Assembly (NCBI GenBank): GCA_017622085.1
Contig: JAGARU010000145.1
Location: 1 to 47,769, forward strand
DNA: 47,769 bases
Direction: 5' to 3'
From: Clostridia bacterium
GTDB lineage: Bacteria; Bacillota; Clostridia; Oscillospirales; CAG-272
Notes under the pieces: model-generated
What the model was told of the DNA's origin: nothing
Database searches by the model: none
Seen by the model: only the letters and a program-made list of their open reading frames with translations
Position numbers and translations under genes: made by a program
Shown: piece by piece, positions 36,296 through 43,797 of the stretch
Numbering within the stretch: the stretch's first letter is position 1
Layout: each line of letters begins with the position of its first letter

Positions 36296-36505
36296 ATGGA
36301 GCTGGTTGGACTGAAAAAAGCGCGCAAGGAGAGACGGCTGAGCCAATTGCAGTTGGCGATGGAGCTTTCCATCAGTCGGGAGGCCATTTCCTACTATGAG
36401 AACGGGCAACGGAGTCCCGACGTGGGGATGCTCCTTAAAATGGCGCGGTATTTTAACGTATCTGTGGATTATCTGATTACCGGGGAGGAGTTTTCGCCGC
36501 GGTGA
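36296..36505 (+). CDS. Small Xre-family HTH regulator
   Basis: The 69-residue protein starts at ATG 36296 (MELVGLKKARKERR) after GGAAGGGG; an upstream in-frame extension to 36,227 would run through the operator and is rejected. It is essentially a single Cro/C1-type HTH: LSQLQLAMELSISREAISYYENGQRSPDVGMLLKMARYFNVSVDYLI is the classic five-helix pattern. It is divergent from the 36-kb adhesin/EPS run and has GTTACA operator sites in its own promoter. It is therefore the best candidate local repressor of that run (inference). Confidence 0.87.
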   Translation: MELVGLKKARKERRLSQLQLAMELSISREAISYYENGQRSPDVGMLLKMARYFNVSVDYLITGEEFSPR

Positions 36506-36531
36506 TTCCCTTCCCACTTGCACTCATACGC

Positions 36532-36577
36532 AAAAAGTCATTGCTTAGCCTTGGTTTGGGCTTGGCAATGACTTTTT
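36532..36577. terminator. Bidirectional terminator between converging genes
   Basis: AAAAAGTCATTGC pairs perfectly with GCAATGACTTTTT (13 bp). The loop contains a further AGCC/GGCT pairing. A- and T-runs on the two sides serve both the plus-strand xre gene and the minus-strand operon that ends at 36,584. Confidence 0.85.
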
Positions 36578-36583
36578 CTTGTT

Positions 36584-37840
36584 TTAATCGAGGCCTAGGA
36601 AGGCGTTTGCCGTTCTCAGATGGGCTTGGAGGGTCTTTGGGTCTACCTCGCGCGGGGAAATTCCGGCGCGGAGCGCCAATGCGGCGGCGGTGCCGGCGGC
36701 CTGGCCGATGCAACAGACGGTTGGCATGGTTCGGCAGGAGGCCTGGGCGGCGTGATCGGCAGAGATGCAACGGCCGGCTACCAGGAGGTTTTTGGCGTTT
36801 TTGGGCAGAAGCGTGCCATAAGGGATGGTATAATATTCCCCCGGGCCAAAATAATAGAGCGACGTGCCGGTGCCTTCCGGGTTATGGATATCGATCTCGT
36901 AGTTGCAGGCGGCGATGGAATCCTCAAATTTAACACAGTTTTTACAATCCTGCTCAGTGAGGGTATATTCTCCGACGATGCGGCGGCTTTCCCGCACACC
37001 GATCTCCGGGGCGGTCATCATAAGGAAGCTGTTTTCAAGGCCGTCGGCGTGCTTTTTCAGAAAATCGTAGATCTCGTGCACCTGGCGGCGGGCAAGAAGC
37101 TCGGCCTCTGTTACGTCGAAGGGGTTTACGGGGTTCTTTTTTACCACACGGGTGGTATTAAAATGCAAGACGGTGGGAATTGGCGTTGGGAAAACGAGGA
37201 TGTTTTCCCTCGGATTCATCAGCTCGCCTTTGGCCAAGGCCTCTGCGTGGGCGGCTTGCCAGCGTGGACGGGAGGCGAAAAAGCGTTCCGTATCCACGTT
37301 GCCGAGGCGGAAGCACAGGGTCATGGGCTGGCAAAGGCCATCGGACTCCCGGCCGAGGGTGGTGGGGAGGCCGGACAGGGCGGTCAATAGGGCGTCGCCG
37401 GTGGCGTCGACGTAGCAATCCGCGCGGAGGGTGAGGGGGCCGCTACGGGTGGTAAGGGTTACGGAACGAATGCTTCCCTGCTCCGCCGCCACGGAATGGA
37501 GCTCCGCACGGAGGAGAAGGCGGACACCGGCCTCCTCAGTCATTTGCTGGAGGATGAATTTCAGCTCCTCTTCAAGGAAGCTTTGCTCCCAGACGAGGGC
37601 ACGACGGGCCTTCAGGCGATCGCATATTTCCCGGAAAATACCCTGTGCCACGGGCACGCGGCCGGAATCGGTTTCCATCCAGTAGGGCATAAAGGGGTTG
37701 ACAAGGCAATTGGTGGCGGCGCCGCCGAGGCAATTGCTTTTCTCGACGAGAAGCGTATCGGCGCCCTCTCGGGCGGCAGAAATGGCGGCCGCGACACCGG
37801 CAAATCCGCCGCCGAGGACGATCAAATCATAGGTTTTCAC
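36584..37840 (-). CDS. FAD-dependent oxidoreductase (FAD_oxidored family)
   Basis: The 418-residue protein starts at GTG 37840, overlapping the metallophosphatase stop as GTGA, with GGGGAGGGA in front. The dinucleotide site is YDLIVLGGGFAGVAAAISAAREGADTLLVEK at the N-terminus. SNCLGGAATNCLVNPFMP follows, then DCYVDATGDALLTALSG and a C-terminal NLLVAGRCISADHAAQASCRTMP...GQAAGTAAALA. This is the PF12831-type pattern seen in putative sugar, polyol or xanthan-like dehydrogenases. The substrate is not predictable. It is the last gene of a four-gene operon whose members act on phosphate esters and sugars, so a carbohydrate-related substrate is a reasonable guess. Confidence 0.88.
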   Translation of the reverse strand: MKTYDLIVLGGGFAGVAAAISAAREGADTLLVEKSNCLGGAATNCLVNPFMPYWMETDSGRVPVAQGIFREICDRLKARRALVWEQSFLEEELKFILQQMTEEAGVRLLLRAELHSVAAEQGSIRSVTLTTRSGPLTLRADCYVDATGDALLTALSGLPTTLGRESDGLCQPMTLCFRLGNVDTERFFASRPRWQAAHAEALAKGELMNPRENILVFPTPIPTVLHFNTTRVVKKNPVNPFDVTEAELLARRQVHEIYDFLKKHADGLENSFLMMTAPEIGVRESRRIVGEYTLTEQDCKNCVKFEDSIAACNYEIDIHNPEGTGTSLYYFGPGEYYTIPYGTLLPKNAKNLLVAGRCISADHAAQASCRTMPTVCCIGQAAGTAAALALRAGISPREVDPKTLQAHLRTANAFLGLD

Positions 37841-38652
37841 AGGCAGATTCCCTCCCCGTCTTCGATTACGATGCAATTGACGATGCCGCTTCTTGCGGTG
37901 CAGGCGTCCAGCGCCAGGATTCCTTCGGCGCGGAAGGGGGTATAATCGGCGGTGACCCCCCATTCGGTGCCCTTGTTCTCAAGGTTGGCGTGGCCGTAGG
38001 AGGTGTGGAAATGGCCGCAGACCACGGTTTTGCCGGGCTCGGTGATGCCGTAACGGCAGGCCATAGCCATGCCGTTGAGCCAGCGGGAGTTTTTGCGGGC
38101 TTCCCACGGGGCGGTGCGCCAGTTTTCATCGTAGAAGAAGGGCGGATCGCTGCCCGGCTCGGCAGAGAGGACGGGGAGCCAGCCGTGGCAAAAGACGTAA
38201 TTGGGGGTTTCATAGAACTCCACGGCGGCGGGCAAGAGGGTCTGGTAAAACGCCGTTTGCCGGATACAGCTACCGAAAGTGGGACCAAGATCTACGGCAT
38301 CCCGCTCGCTGACGCCGGTAAGCTGGAGCATGGTATCCCACGTGCCGTTTCGGTCATGAACGGTCATGCCGGAGGCGATCTCGTGGGCGTGACCCCGGGC
38401 GATCTCCTGCATACAGCGCACAAAGAGATCCTCATGATTGCCAAGAATATAGATGAGCCGTCCCTCGCGGTGGAGGGAGAGCATAAAGTCCACCATGGCC
38501 TGCGCCTCGGTGCCGCGGTCGAGAAGGTCGCCGCAGACGATCAGCTTATGGGGATCGGTTTCTTCAAAGAAGCCGGCGGCCTCCAGCACTCGGCGCGTGG
38601 GGGTATAATAGCCGTGAGGATCAGCGATGACATAGTATTTCAGCGGAGGCAC
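37837..38652 (-). CDS. Calcineurin-like metallophosphoesterase (PPP-type)
   Basis: The 271-residue protein has the full set of metal motifs: IADPHGYY (D-x-H), VCGDLLDRG (G-D-x-x-D-R-G), ILGNHEDLF (G-N-H-E), FCHGWLP and VCGHFHTSYG. This is the layout of bacterial PPP-type phosphatases and diadenosine tetraphosphatases (ApaH/PrpE-like). It is cytosolic. The reading frame begins at GTG 38652, but AAAGGGAGG runs straight into this codon (spacing near zero). Either initiation is unusual or a CTG three codons later is used. It lies six bases after the acetyltransferase stop. Confidence 0.87.
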   Translation of the reverse strand: MPPLKYYVIADPHGYYTPTRRVLEAAGFFEETDPHKLIVCGDLLDRGTEAQAMVDFMLSLHREGRLIYILGNHEDLFVRCMQEIARGHAHEIASGMTVHDRNGTWDTMLQLTGVSERDAVDLGPTFGSCIRQTAFYQTLLPAAVEFYETPNYVFCHGWLPVLSAEPGSDPPFFYDENWRTAPWEARKNSRWLNGMAMACRYGITEPGKTVVCGHFHTSYGHANLENKGTEWGVTADYTPFRAEGILALDACTARSGIVNCIVIEDGEGICL

Positions 38653-38658
38653 CTCCCT

Positions 38659-39276
38659 TTATTCCTCGATTTCTTCGTAATTGATTTTATGATCCTTGAA
38701 ATAGTAGATCTTATCGCGCTCGCCCACCGGGCGAAGGACGCGGCAGGGATTACCCACCGCCACAACGCCGGATGGGATGTCCTTGGTGACTACGCTGCCG
38801 GCGCCGATAACCGTGTTATCGCCTACGGTAACACCGGGAACCAGCACCGTGCCGGCGCCGATCCAGCAATTGCGGCCGATGCGGACGGAGGCGTTGTACT
38901 GATAGGCCTTTTCCCGAAGGGTCGGATCAATGGGGTGGCCGCCGGTGGCGATGACCACGTTCGGGCCGATCAGGGTGTAGTCGCCCACATAAATATGGGT
39001 GTCATCCACCAAGGTCAGATTGAAGTTTGCATACACTCCCTTGCCGAAATGGACGTGGTGCCCGCCCCAGTTGGCGTGGAGCGGCGGCTCAATATAACAG
39101 CCCTCTCCGATCTCGGCGAACATTTCTTTCAGGAGCGCCTCCCGTTTTGGGAGCTCCGAGGGACGGGTCATATTGAATTCGTATTGCTTTTCAAGGCAGG
39201 AAAGCTGCTCCCGCAGAATCTCCTCGTCGTTCGGAAAATACAGCGCCTCTGCGTGCATTTTTTCCTTTTGTGTCAT
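38659..39276 (-). CDS. Left-handed beta-helix sugar O-acetyltransferase (maltose/galactoside acetyltransferase-like)
   Basis: The 205-residue protein starts at ATG 39276 with AAAGGAG five bases upstream. It has the family's N-terminal helices (MTQKEKMHAEALYFPNDEEI), the conserved PLHANWGGHHVHFGKGVYANFNLTLVDD segment and hexapeptide-repeat coils (IGRNCWIGAGTVLVPGVTVGDNTVIGAGSVV). It ends with IPSGVVAVGNPCRVLRPV. His in GHPID corresponds to the catalytic histidine region of LacA/Maa. Expected reaction: acetyl-CoA-dependent O-acetylation of a free hexose or glucoside, for detoxification or scavenging. The start is one base after the HAD-gene stop. Confidence 0.92.
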   Translation of the reverse strand: MTQKEKMHAEALYFPNDEEILREQLSCLEKQYEFNMTRPSELPKREALLKEMFAEIGEGCYIEPPLHANWGGHHVHFGKGVYANFNLTLVDDTHIYVGDYTLIGPNVVIATGGHPIDPTLREKAYQYNASVRIGRNCWIGAGTVLVPGVTVGDNTVIGAGSVVTKDIPSGVVAVGNPCRVLRPVGERDKIYYFKDHKINYEEIEE

Positions 39277-39277
39277 G

Positions 39278-40108
39278 TTAACTCCTTTCAGGCACGAAGG
39301 TCTCGGCCAGATAACGGGCGACGCCGTCTGCTTCATTTGAATCAATCACTGCGGTGGCTATGGCCTTTAACTCATCCTCAGCGTTTGCCATGGCATAGCA
39401 CTCGTCGGCGATCTCAAACATGGATATGTCGTTTTTGCCGTCGCCAAAGCAGATGATGCGGTTACAGCCAAGCATTTCCTTCAGCTTTAAAATTGCCTCT
39501 GCCTTGGTTGCGCCGTGGGGCTGGATCTCCAGCCACTGCTCGCCGGAATAAACGTCTATATGGAATACGCAGGGGAATTTTTCACGGAAATACTCGTAGA
39601 TGGGACGGAGCTTTTCCTCCTCGTCGATGCAGGTAAAGTGGAAGATCTCACCGCGATACAGGTAGGAGAGGTCGGAGACGGGGTTTTCCCTCACGTCGCC
39701 CCGACGGGTATGATTGAAAATGGCGGTGCCACGGCTTTCCAAATGAGGGCACCAGGAATAGCGCTCCTTGCCGTCCACAAAGGCATAGACGATGGGATAG
39801 ACCTCGCGCTCGATGAGATAATCGAGGATCGCTTTTCCGTCCGCCCCACAAAAGGCGTTGGTACACAGACGTTTGCCGCTTCCCTGCTCGATGATAAAGG
39901 AGCCGTTGTATACGATGGCGGGAACGTGGGCGGAGAGGCCTTCCGTGACTGCCTTGGCCGTAACAAAGGAGCGGGCGGTGGCGTAAGAGAAGCACATTCC
40001 CTGCCCGATCAGTCGATTCAGCGTTTCCACGGTGTAGGGCGACAGGGTCTGATCCCAGCGGAGGAGCGTGCCGTCCAGATCGGAGATATAGAGTGTTTTG
40101 GGTGCCAT
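39278..40108 (-). CDS. Cof-type HAD-superfamily sugar phosphatase
   Basis: The 276-residue protein shows HAD motif I YISDLDGTLL (residues 7-16), motif II ATARS, a C2-type cap with KRLCTNAFCGADG, and motif IV ICFGDGKNDISMF. Cof-type HAD IIB enzymes hydrolyse phosphosugars, pyridoxal phosphate or similar. First gene of the operon: ATG behind GGGAGGTATCCT and a strong promoter 30 bases upstream. Normal length for the family. Confidence 0.9.
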   Translation of the reverse strand: MAPKTLYISDLDGTLLRWDQTLSPYTVETLNRLIGQGMCFSYATARSFVTAKAVTEGLSAHVPAIVYNGSFIIEQGSGKRLCTNAFCGADGKAILDYLIEREVYPIVYAFVDGKERYSWCPHLESRGTAIFNHTRRGDVRENPVSDLSYLYRGEIFHFTCIDEEEKLRPIYEYFREKFPCVFHIDVYSGEQWLEIQPHGATKAEAILKLKEMLGCNRIICFGDGKNDISMFEIADECYAMANAEDELKAIATAVIDSNEADGVARYLAETFVPERS

Positions 40109-40137
40109 AGGATACCTCCCTTTTTGTATTACACCCC

Positions 40138-40166
40138 ATTATACCATGGGGGTGAGCGGATTGCAA
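40138..40166 (-). promoter_or_regulatory. Promoter of the HAD-acetyltransferase-phosphatase-FAD operon
   Basis: TTGCAA (40,161-40,166), a 17-base spacer and a perfect TATAAT (40,138-40,143) on the minus strand give a start near 40,131, about 23 bases before the ATG. The stretch up to the terminator at 40,223 has no other visible signal. Confidence 0.75.
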
Positions 40167-40222
40167 GAGAGGCTGCTGCGGTACAGGCTTGTCTTTTGGC
40201 ACCGAATGCTGTCCTCAAAGGC

Positions 40223-40264
40223 AAAAGGTCACCGCAAAGCCTTATGGTTTTGCGGTGACCTTTT
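40223..40264 (-). terminator. Terminator of the second Xre-type gene
   Basis: A 16-bp perfect stem, AAAAGGTCACCGCAAA with TTTGCGGTGACCTTTT, encloses a ten-base loop. It starts at the stop codon of the regulator gene and should insulate the HAD operon promoter. T-runs on both strands make it usable in either direction. Confidence 0.85.
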
Positions 40265-41029
40265 TTATTCGGGCGTTTTCTGATAGGTGGCGTGCCAAAG
40301 GCTTCGATTGGCGGCCAAGGCGCGGAGCGCCTCAAAATGAGGAGCGGCCGCCTCATAGTTATTGCCGAGAACGCAAAGCATGGCCTCGGCGGTATTCAAA
40401 AGCTCCGTAAAATACCGATGCATGGCCTCGCCCTTCTCGGCGCCCTGACAGGCGTAGAACCGAAGAGCCGGACGGGATTGGTGAATCTCCGGCATTTCAT
40501 TGGCCAAAGCCTCGATGCGGGCGCTGTTCTTGCCATCATACGTGTAGCACAGAAGAGCGATGGCCGCATTGCGCTCCTGCGGGACGGAGGAATGGGCGTA
40601 GACCCGTTCACAAAGTGCGAGGATCCGGTCGTGCCAGCCCTTTGCCCTGTAATCCGGAGAATTGACGGACATGCTGTAGGCCTGCGCCAGCGTTACCATC
40701 AATCGGTACGATCGGGGATAGCGATCCAGAGCATTTTCGAGGAGAGCGATCCGTTCCCTGAGTCCGTCCGGTGTAAGCTCACAGTCGGAGGCCTCGTTCA
40801 AAAGCTCCTCAACGGCCTCTGCCTCCGTTTTTCCGCCATCCGTTAACAGAGCGTCGCAGGAAACGTCAAAATAATCGGCCAGAGCAGGCACGGTAAGAAT
40901 GTCGGGGTAGGCGGCGCCCGTTTCCCATTTCGAGACCGCTTGCGGAGTAACACTCAGTGCCTCGGCCAAGGCACCTTGAGTGACTCCCTTCTTCTCCCGA
41001 TAGTATTTGATTCTCTCACCGATTGACAT
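40265..41029 (-). CDS. Xre-family regulator with helical C-terminal domain
   Basis: The 254-residue protein begins with a Cro/C1 HTH (MSIGERIKYYREKKGVTQGALAEALSVTPQAVSKWETG, then YPDILTVPALADYFDVSCDALL). About 190 residues of alpha-helical, TPR-like sequence follow (ALLENALDRYPRSYRLMVTLAQAY, RIEALANEMPEI). It is a known layout for Firmicutes regulators whose helical half senses a peptide or small ligand; the ligand is not identifiable here. GGAGGAACGTACG precedes the ATG, and a strong promoter lies directly upstream. It is a monocistron with its own terminator. Confidence 0.87.
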   Translation of the reverse strand: MSIGERIKYYREKKGVTQGALAEALSVTPQAVSKWETGAAYPDILTVPALADYFDVSCDALLTDGGKTEAEAVEELLNEASDCELTPDGLRERIALLENALDRYPRSYRLMVTLAQAYSMSVNSPDYRAKGWHDRILALCERVYAHSSVPQERNAAIALLCYTYDGKNSARIEALANEMPEIHQSRPALRFYACQGAEKGEAMHRYFTELLNTAEAMLCVLGNNYEAAAPHFEALRALAANRSLWHATYQKTPE

Positions 41030-41061
41030 CGTACGTTCCTCCGTTCATTGGATTTGTATCT

Positions 41062-41090
41062 ATTATACCGCGCCGGGGCAAAAAAGGCAA
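41062..41090 (-). promoter_or_regulatory. Promoter of the second Xre-type gene
   Basis: TTGCCT (41,085-41,090), a 17-base spacer and TATAAT (41,062-41,067) lie on the minus strand, start near 41,055, about 25 bases before the ATG. No clear operator palindrome is visible. Confidence 0.75.
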
Positions 41091-41204
41091 CCGAACTGTT
41101 TTTGAGCTTTGACACAACCGGCGGTTGTTTGATTTCATGGACAAACCGGAGAACGAGATCGCGCACAAAAGCACCAAACGCCCTGTGCAGTGCCGGAGAT
41201 GGGC

Positions 41205-41241
41205 AAAAACGGCAGAATCCACGCCCGATGGGCGTGGATTC
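41205..41241 (-). terminator. Terminator of the leucine-rich protein gene
   Basis: GAATCCACGCCC pairs perfectly with GGGCGTGGATTC around a three-base loop. On the minus strand it is followed by TGCCGTTTTT. It begins two bases after the stop codon. The rest of the 41,030-41,243 gap holds only the regulator promoter. Confidence 0.8.
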
Positions 41242-41243
41242 GT

Positions 41244-41843
41244 TTATTTCTCATATTCGAAAAACCGTTTTGTGCGGGCGGAGACGATGTTCCAGCGGGA
41301 GGCATCCTCCTCCCCCTTTGGACTAAAGAGCAAGAGCTCGGAAAACGGGGGATGATCCTCGCGGAAGGCGGACAGATCCTCCACGCGGCACGCATGAAGG
41401 GCAAGACACCGGAAGCAGCTGAAAATACCGGGGTTGGCACGGCGCATGGCAAGGATGGTATCCAGATTTTTGAGGGAGGCGCCCTCCAAAAACAGCATCC
41501 GGCAGGAGGTCAGGGGGGTAAGAAAATCGAGGTTGGTAATGCTCCATCCCTGCTCAATATAGAGGTCCTCCAGCCCCGTATAAGCGGAGAGGAAGGAATA
41601 CTCCGACAAGGGGACCCAGATATAGCAGCCGATTACGCGGAACGTGCAAAGCTTCGCTAAGATTTCCCCGTCCGCCACGTCTTCGGGGGACAGATATACG
41701 TTGGGGGTGCGCATATTAAAGGCATGGGCAGTGGATTCCCACGGAACATGAACTACGGTGCGCGGTACCCCTCCCTCCGTGATTCCGATGCTGACGGTTT
41801 TTTCGGTTCGGCTAAATAGCTTTTCTCTCTCCGATAACAGCAA
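41244..41843 (-). CDS. Small leucine-rich-repeat-like protein of unknown role
   Basis: About 199 residues with a probable TTG start at 41843, eight bases after AAGGAGG. A longer in-frame extension upstream runs through the promoter and is rejected. No signal peptide follows, so the protein should be cytosolic. The middle reads like LRR units (LEDLYIEQGWSITNLDFLTPLTSCRMLFLEG, LKNLDTILAMRRANP), with two or three consensus L-x-x-L-x-L strands. The N-terminal third (TVVHVPWESTAHAFNMRTPNVYLS) is unrecognised. Monocistronic between its own promoter and terminator. It may be a protein-interaction module; nothing points to an enzyme. Confidence 0.72.
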   Translation of the reverse strand: MLLSEREKLFSRTEKTVSIGITEGGVPRTVVHVPWESTAHAFNMRTPNVYLSPEDVADGEILAKLCTFRVIGCYIWVPLSEYSFLSAYTGLEDLYIEQGWSITNLDFLTPLTSCRMLFLEGASLKNLDTILAMRRANPGIFSCFRCLALHACRVEDLSAFREDHPPFSELLLFSPKGEEDASRWNIVSARTKRFFEYEK

Positions 41844-41877
41844 AATGCATCCCTCCTTCGGTTCATTTCCACTTATA

Positions 41878-41906
41878 ATTATACCACATTTTGGACAAAA
41901 AATCAA
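41878..41906 (-). promoter_or_regulatory. Promoter of the leucine-rich protein gene
   Basis: TTGATT (41,901-41,906), a 17-base spacer and TATAAT (41,878-41,883) lie on the minus strand. The expected start near 41,871 leaves a 27-base leader containing AAGGAGG. It is back-to-back with the beta-glucuronidase promoter 45 bases away. Confidence 0.75.
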
Positions 41907-41950
41907 GTCCCGGGGCGGGATCACGCGTTTAAGAAAACGGCGGCAAGCGA

Positions 41951-41979
41951 TTGACTTTTTTCTTCCGGTATGATACACT
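41951..41979 (+). promoter_or_regulatory. Promoter of the beta-glucuronidase gene
   Basis: TTGACT (41,951-41,956), a 17-base spacer and TACACT (41,974-41,979) give a start near 41,986. ACAAGGAG precedes the ATG at 42,019. No obvious operator palindrome for a GusR-like repressor is visible. Confidence 0.65.
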
Positions 41980-42018
41980 GGTGGAAAGAAACAAATAAAA
42001 AAACAAGGAGATCGTAAC

Positions 42019-43728
42019 ATGAATCGATTGTTTGCCGAACACAAAATCAGAACCGTTTTAGATCTGAACGGCGCGTGGAAGTTCCGGATCGACCCGGAAA
42101 ACGTAGGTGAGAGCGAGGGCTGGTACAAGAGCCTGCCGGACGGTGACACCGTAATCGTTCCCTCCGTTTGGAACAATGAGCTGGGCCTTTTGACCTATGA
42201 GGGCTGTGGCTGGTATGAGAAGAAATTTGAGACGGCCGGTGGCACGTTGTGTCTTGAATTTGGCAGCGTTATGACCCAAGCGGACATTTGGCTGGACGGA
42301 AACAAGATCGGCGACCATTACGGTGCGTTCTCCCAGTTTGAGTTTATCGTAACCGGCATCAGCGAAGGCGTGCACACTCTGACCGTGCGGGCTGACAACC
42401 GGATTGACAAGCAGTCCTTCCCCCAGAGATACACCGACTGGCACAACTACGGCGGTATGGCCCGCGAGGTTTATGCCCATGAGCTGACCGGCATTTCCGT
42501 TCTCCGGAACCGTATCGTATATACCCTCTCCGAGGATCTGACCAGCGTAGCGCTCCATGCGGAATTGGAGCTTTACAATGCGTGCGATGCAGAATGCTCC
42601 TCTCCCGTTACCGTAACCGTAGGCGAGCACACCATCTACGAGGGTGAAGTAACGCTTGGCGCTTATGAGACGACCACCCTTGTTACACCCGAGGCTGAGA
42701 TTGAAGAGGTCGCGCTTTGGGATATTGAAACGCCCAATCTTTACGAGGTTGCCGTTCAGACGGCCACGGACGATCTCTACGATCGAGTTGGCTTCCGTCT
42801 GATCGAAGTAGAGGACAACAACATCCTTCTGAACAAAACTTCCATTGAGCTTCGCGGTGTGAACCGCCATGAGGAGCATCCGGAATGGGGCTTTGCCTTC
42901 CCGCCCAAGCTGATGAAGAAGGATATTGACCTGATCGTGGATCTGGGCTGTAACACCGTGCGCGGCTCTCACTATCCGCAGTCCCATATGTTTGTGGATA
43001 TGCTGGATGAGCGCGGCATTCTCTTCTGGAGCGAGATCCCCATGTGGGGTGTTGGCTTTGGCGAGCAGGCGCTGGAGGATCCCGTGGTAGTGGAACGCGG
43101 CTTCCGTATGCACAAGGAAATGACCAAGTACTACTACAATCATCCCTCCATCATTATCTGGGGTATGCACAACGAGGTTAAAACCTACCTTCCCTGCGTA
43201 TTTGAGTTCTCCAAGAAATACAACGAGCACCTACGGAAGGATGGCGGTAACCGCTTGATTACCCATGCCTCCAACTGCGCCTTCGGCGACCTTTGCATGG
43301 AGCTGGATGACATTATCTGCATTAACATGTACAACGGCTGGTACGGCAACACCCTCTCCGACTGGGATAAGTTTACCGTTGATTTTGAAAAGCACATCAA
43401 GGAGAAAGGCTGGTACGGCAAGCCCGTTATTATGAGTGAGTTCGGTGCCGGTGCACTGGCCGGATTCCATGCACACTTTGACAACGTGCGCTGGAGCGAG
43501 GAATATCAGTCCGAGCTGATCGCCTACTGCCTTGAGTTGTTCCACAAGACCGAGTACATGCGCGGCTTCTACATCTGGCAGTTCTGCAACATCCGCACCT
43601 CCATCGCTATGGACCTGAACCGGGTACGCTACTTTAACAACAAGGGTATCCTTGACGAGTATCGCAACCCCAAGGCGGCTTACTTTAAGGTAAGAGAGCT
43701 GTTCCACCGCTACGCGGCTGAGGAATAA
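42019..43728 (+). CDS. uidA: GH2 beta-glucuronidase-like glycosidase
   Basis: The 569-residue protein has the three GH2 domains: an N-terminal sugar-binding jelly roll (LNGAWKFRIDP, WYEKKF, ADIWLDGNKIGDHYGAFSQFEF), an Ig-like middle, and the TIM barrel from about residue 270 (ELRGVNRHEEHP). Acid/base Glu386 is in WGMHNEV and the nucleophile Glu474 in MSEFGAGAL. The N-x-K motif (Asn540, Lys542, in YFNNKG) that contacts the glucuronate carboxylate is present, which supports beta-glucuronidase over beta-galactosidase. There is no signal peptide, so it acts inside the cell. The long active-site loop of the E. coli type is absent after the SEIPMWG strand. It stands alone, with no transporter or uronate genes beside it. 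Confidence 0.88.
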   Translation: MNRLFAEHKIRTVLDLNGAWKFRIDPENVGESEGWYKSLPDGDTVIVPSVWNNELGLLTYEGCGWYEKKFETAGGTLCLEFGSVMTQADIWLDGNKIGDHYGAFSQFEFIVTGISEGVHTLTVRADNRIDKQSFPQRYTDWHNYGGMAREVYAHELTGISVLRNRIVYTLSEDLTSVALHAELELYNACDAECSSPVTVTVGEHTIYEGEVTLGAYETTTLVTPEAEIEEVALWDIETPNLYEVAVQTATDDLYDRVGFRLIEVEDNNILLNKTSIELRGVNRHEEHPEWGFAFPPKLMKKDIDLIVDLGCNTVRGSHYPQSHMFVDMLDERGILFWSEIPMWGVGFGEQALEDPVVVERGFRMHKEMTKYYYNHPSIIIWGMHNEVKTYLPCVFEFSKKYNEHLRKDGGNRLITHASNCAFGDLCMELDDIICINMYNGWYGNTLSDWDKFTVDFEKHIKEKGWYGKPVIMSEFGAGALAGFHAHFDNVRWSEEYQSELIAYCLELFHKTEYMRGFYIWQFCNIRTSIAMDLNRVRYFNNKGILDEYRNPKAAYFKVRELFHRYAAEE

Positions 43729-43754
43729 GCGGTTATACAACCAATTAAAACAAC

Positions 43755-43789
43755 AAAAAATCACTTGCCTGTATGGCAAGTGATTTTTT
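43755..43789. terminator. Bidirectional terminator between converging genes
   Basis: A 15-bp perfect stem pairs AAAAAATCACTTGCC with GGCAAGTGATTTTTT around a five-base loop. It serves the plus-strand beta-glucuronidase and the minus-strand membrane protein that ends at 43,798. Confidence 0.9.
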
Positions 43790-43797
43790 ATTATGTA

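Noticed and set aside
37990..39456. Plus-strand frame of 488 codons
   Set aside because: Spans the antisense of three clearly coding genes.
42058..43230. Minus-strand frame of 390 codons
   Set aside because: Antisense of the beta-glucuronidase gene, whose sense frame has all catalytic motifs.
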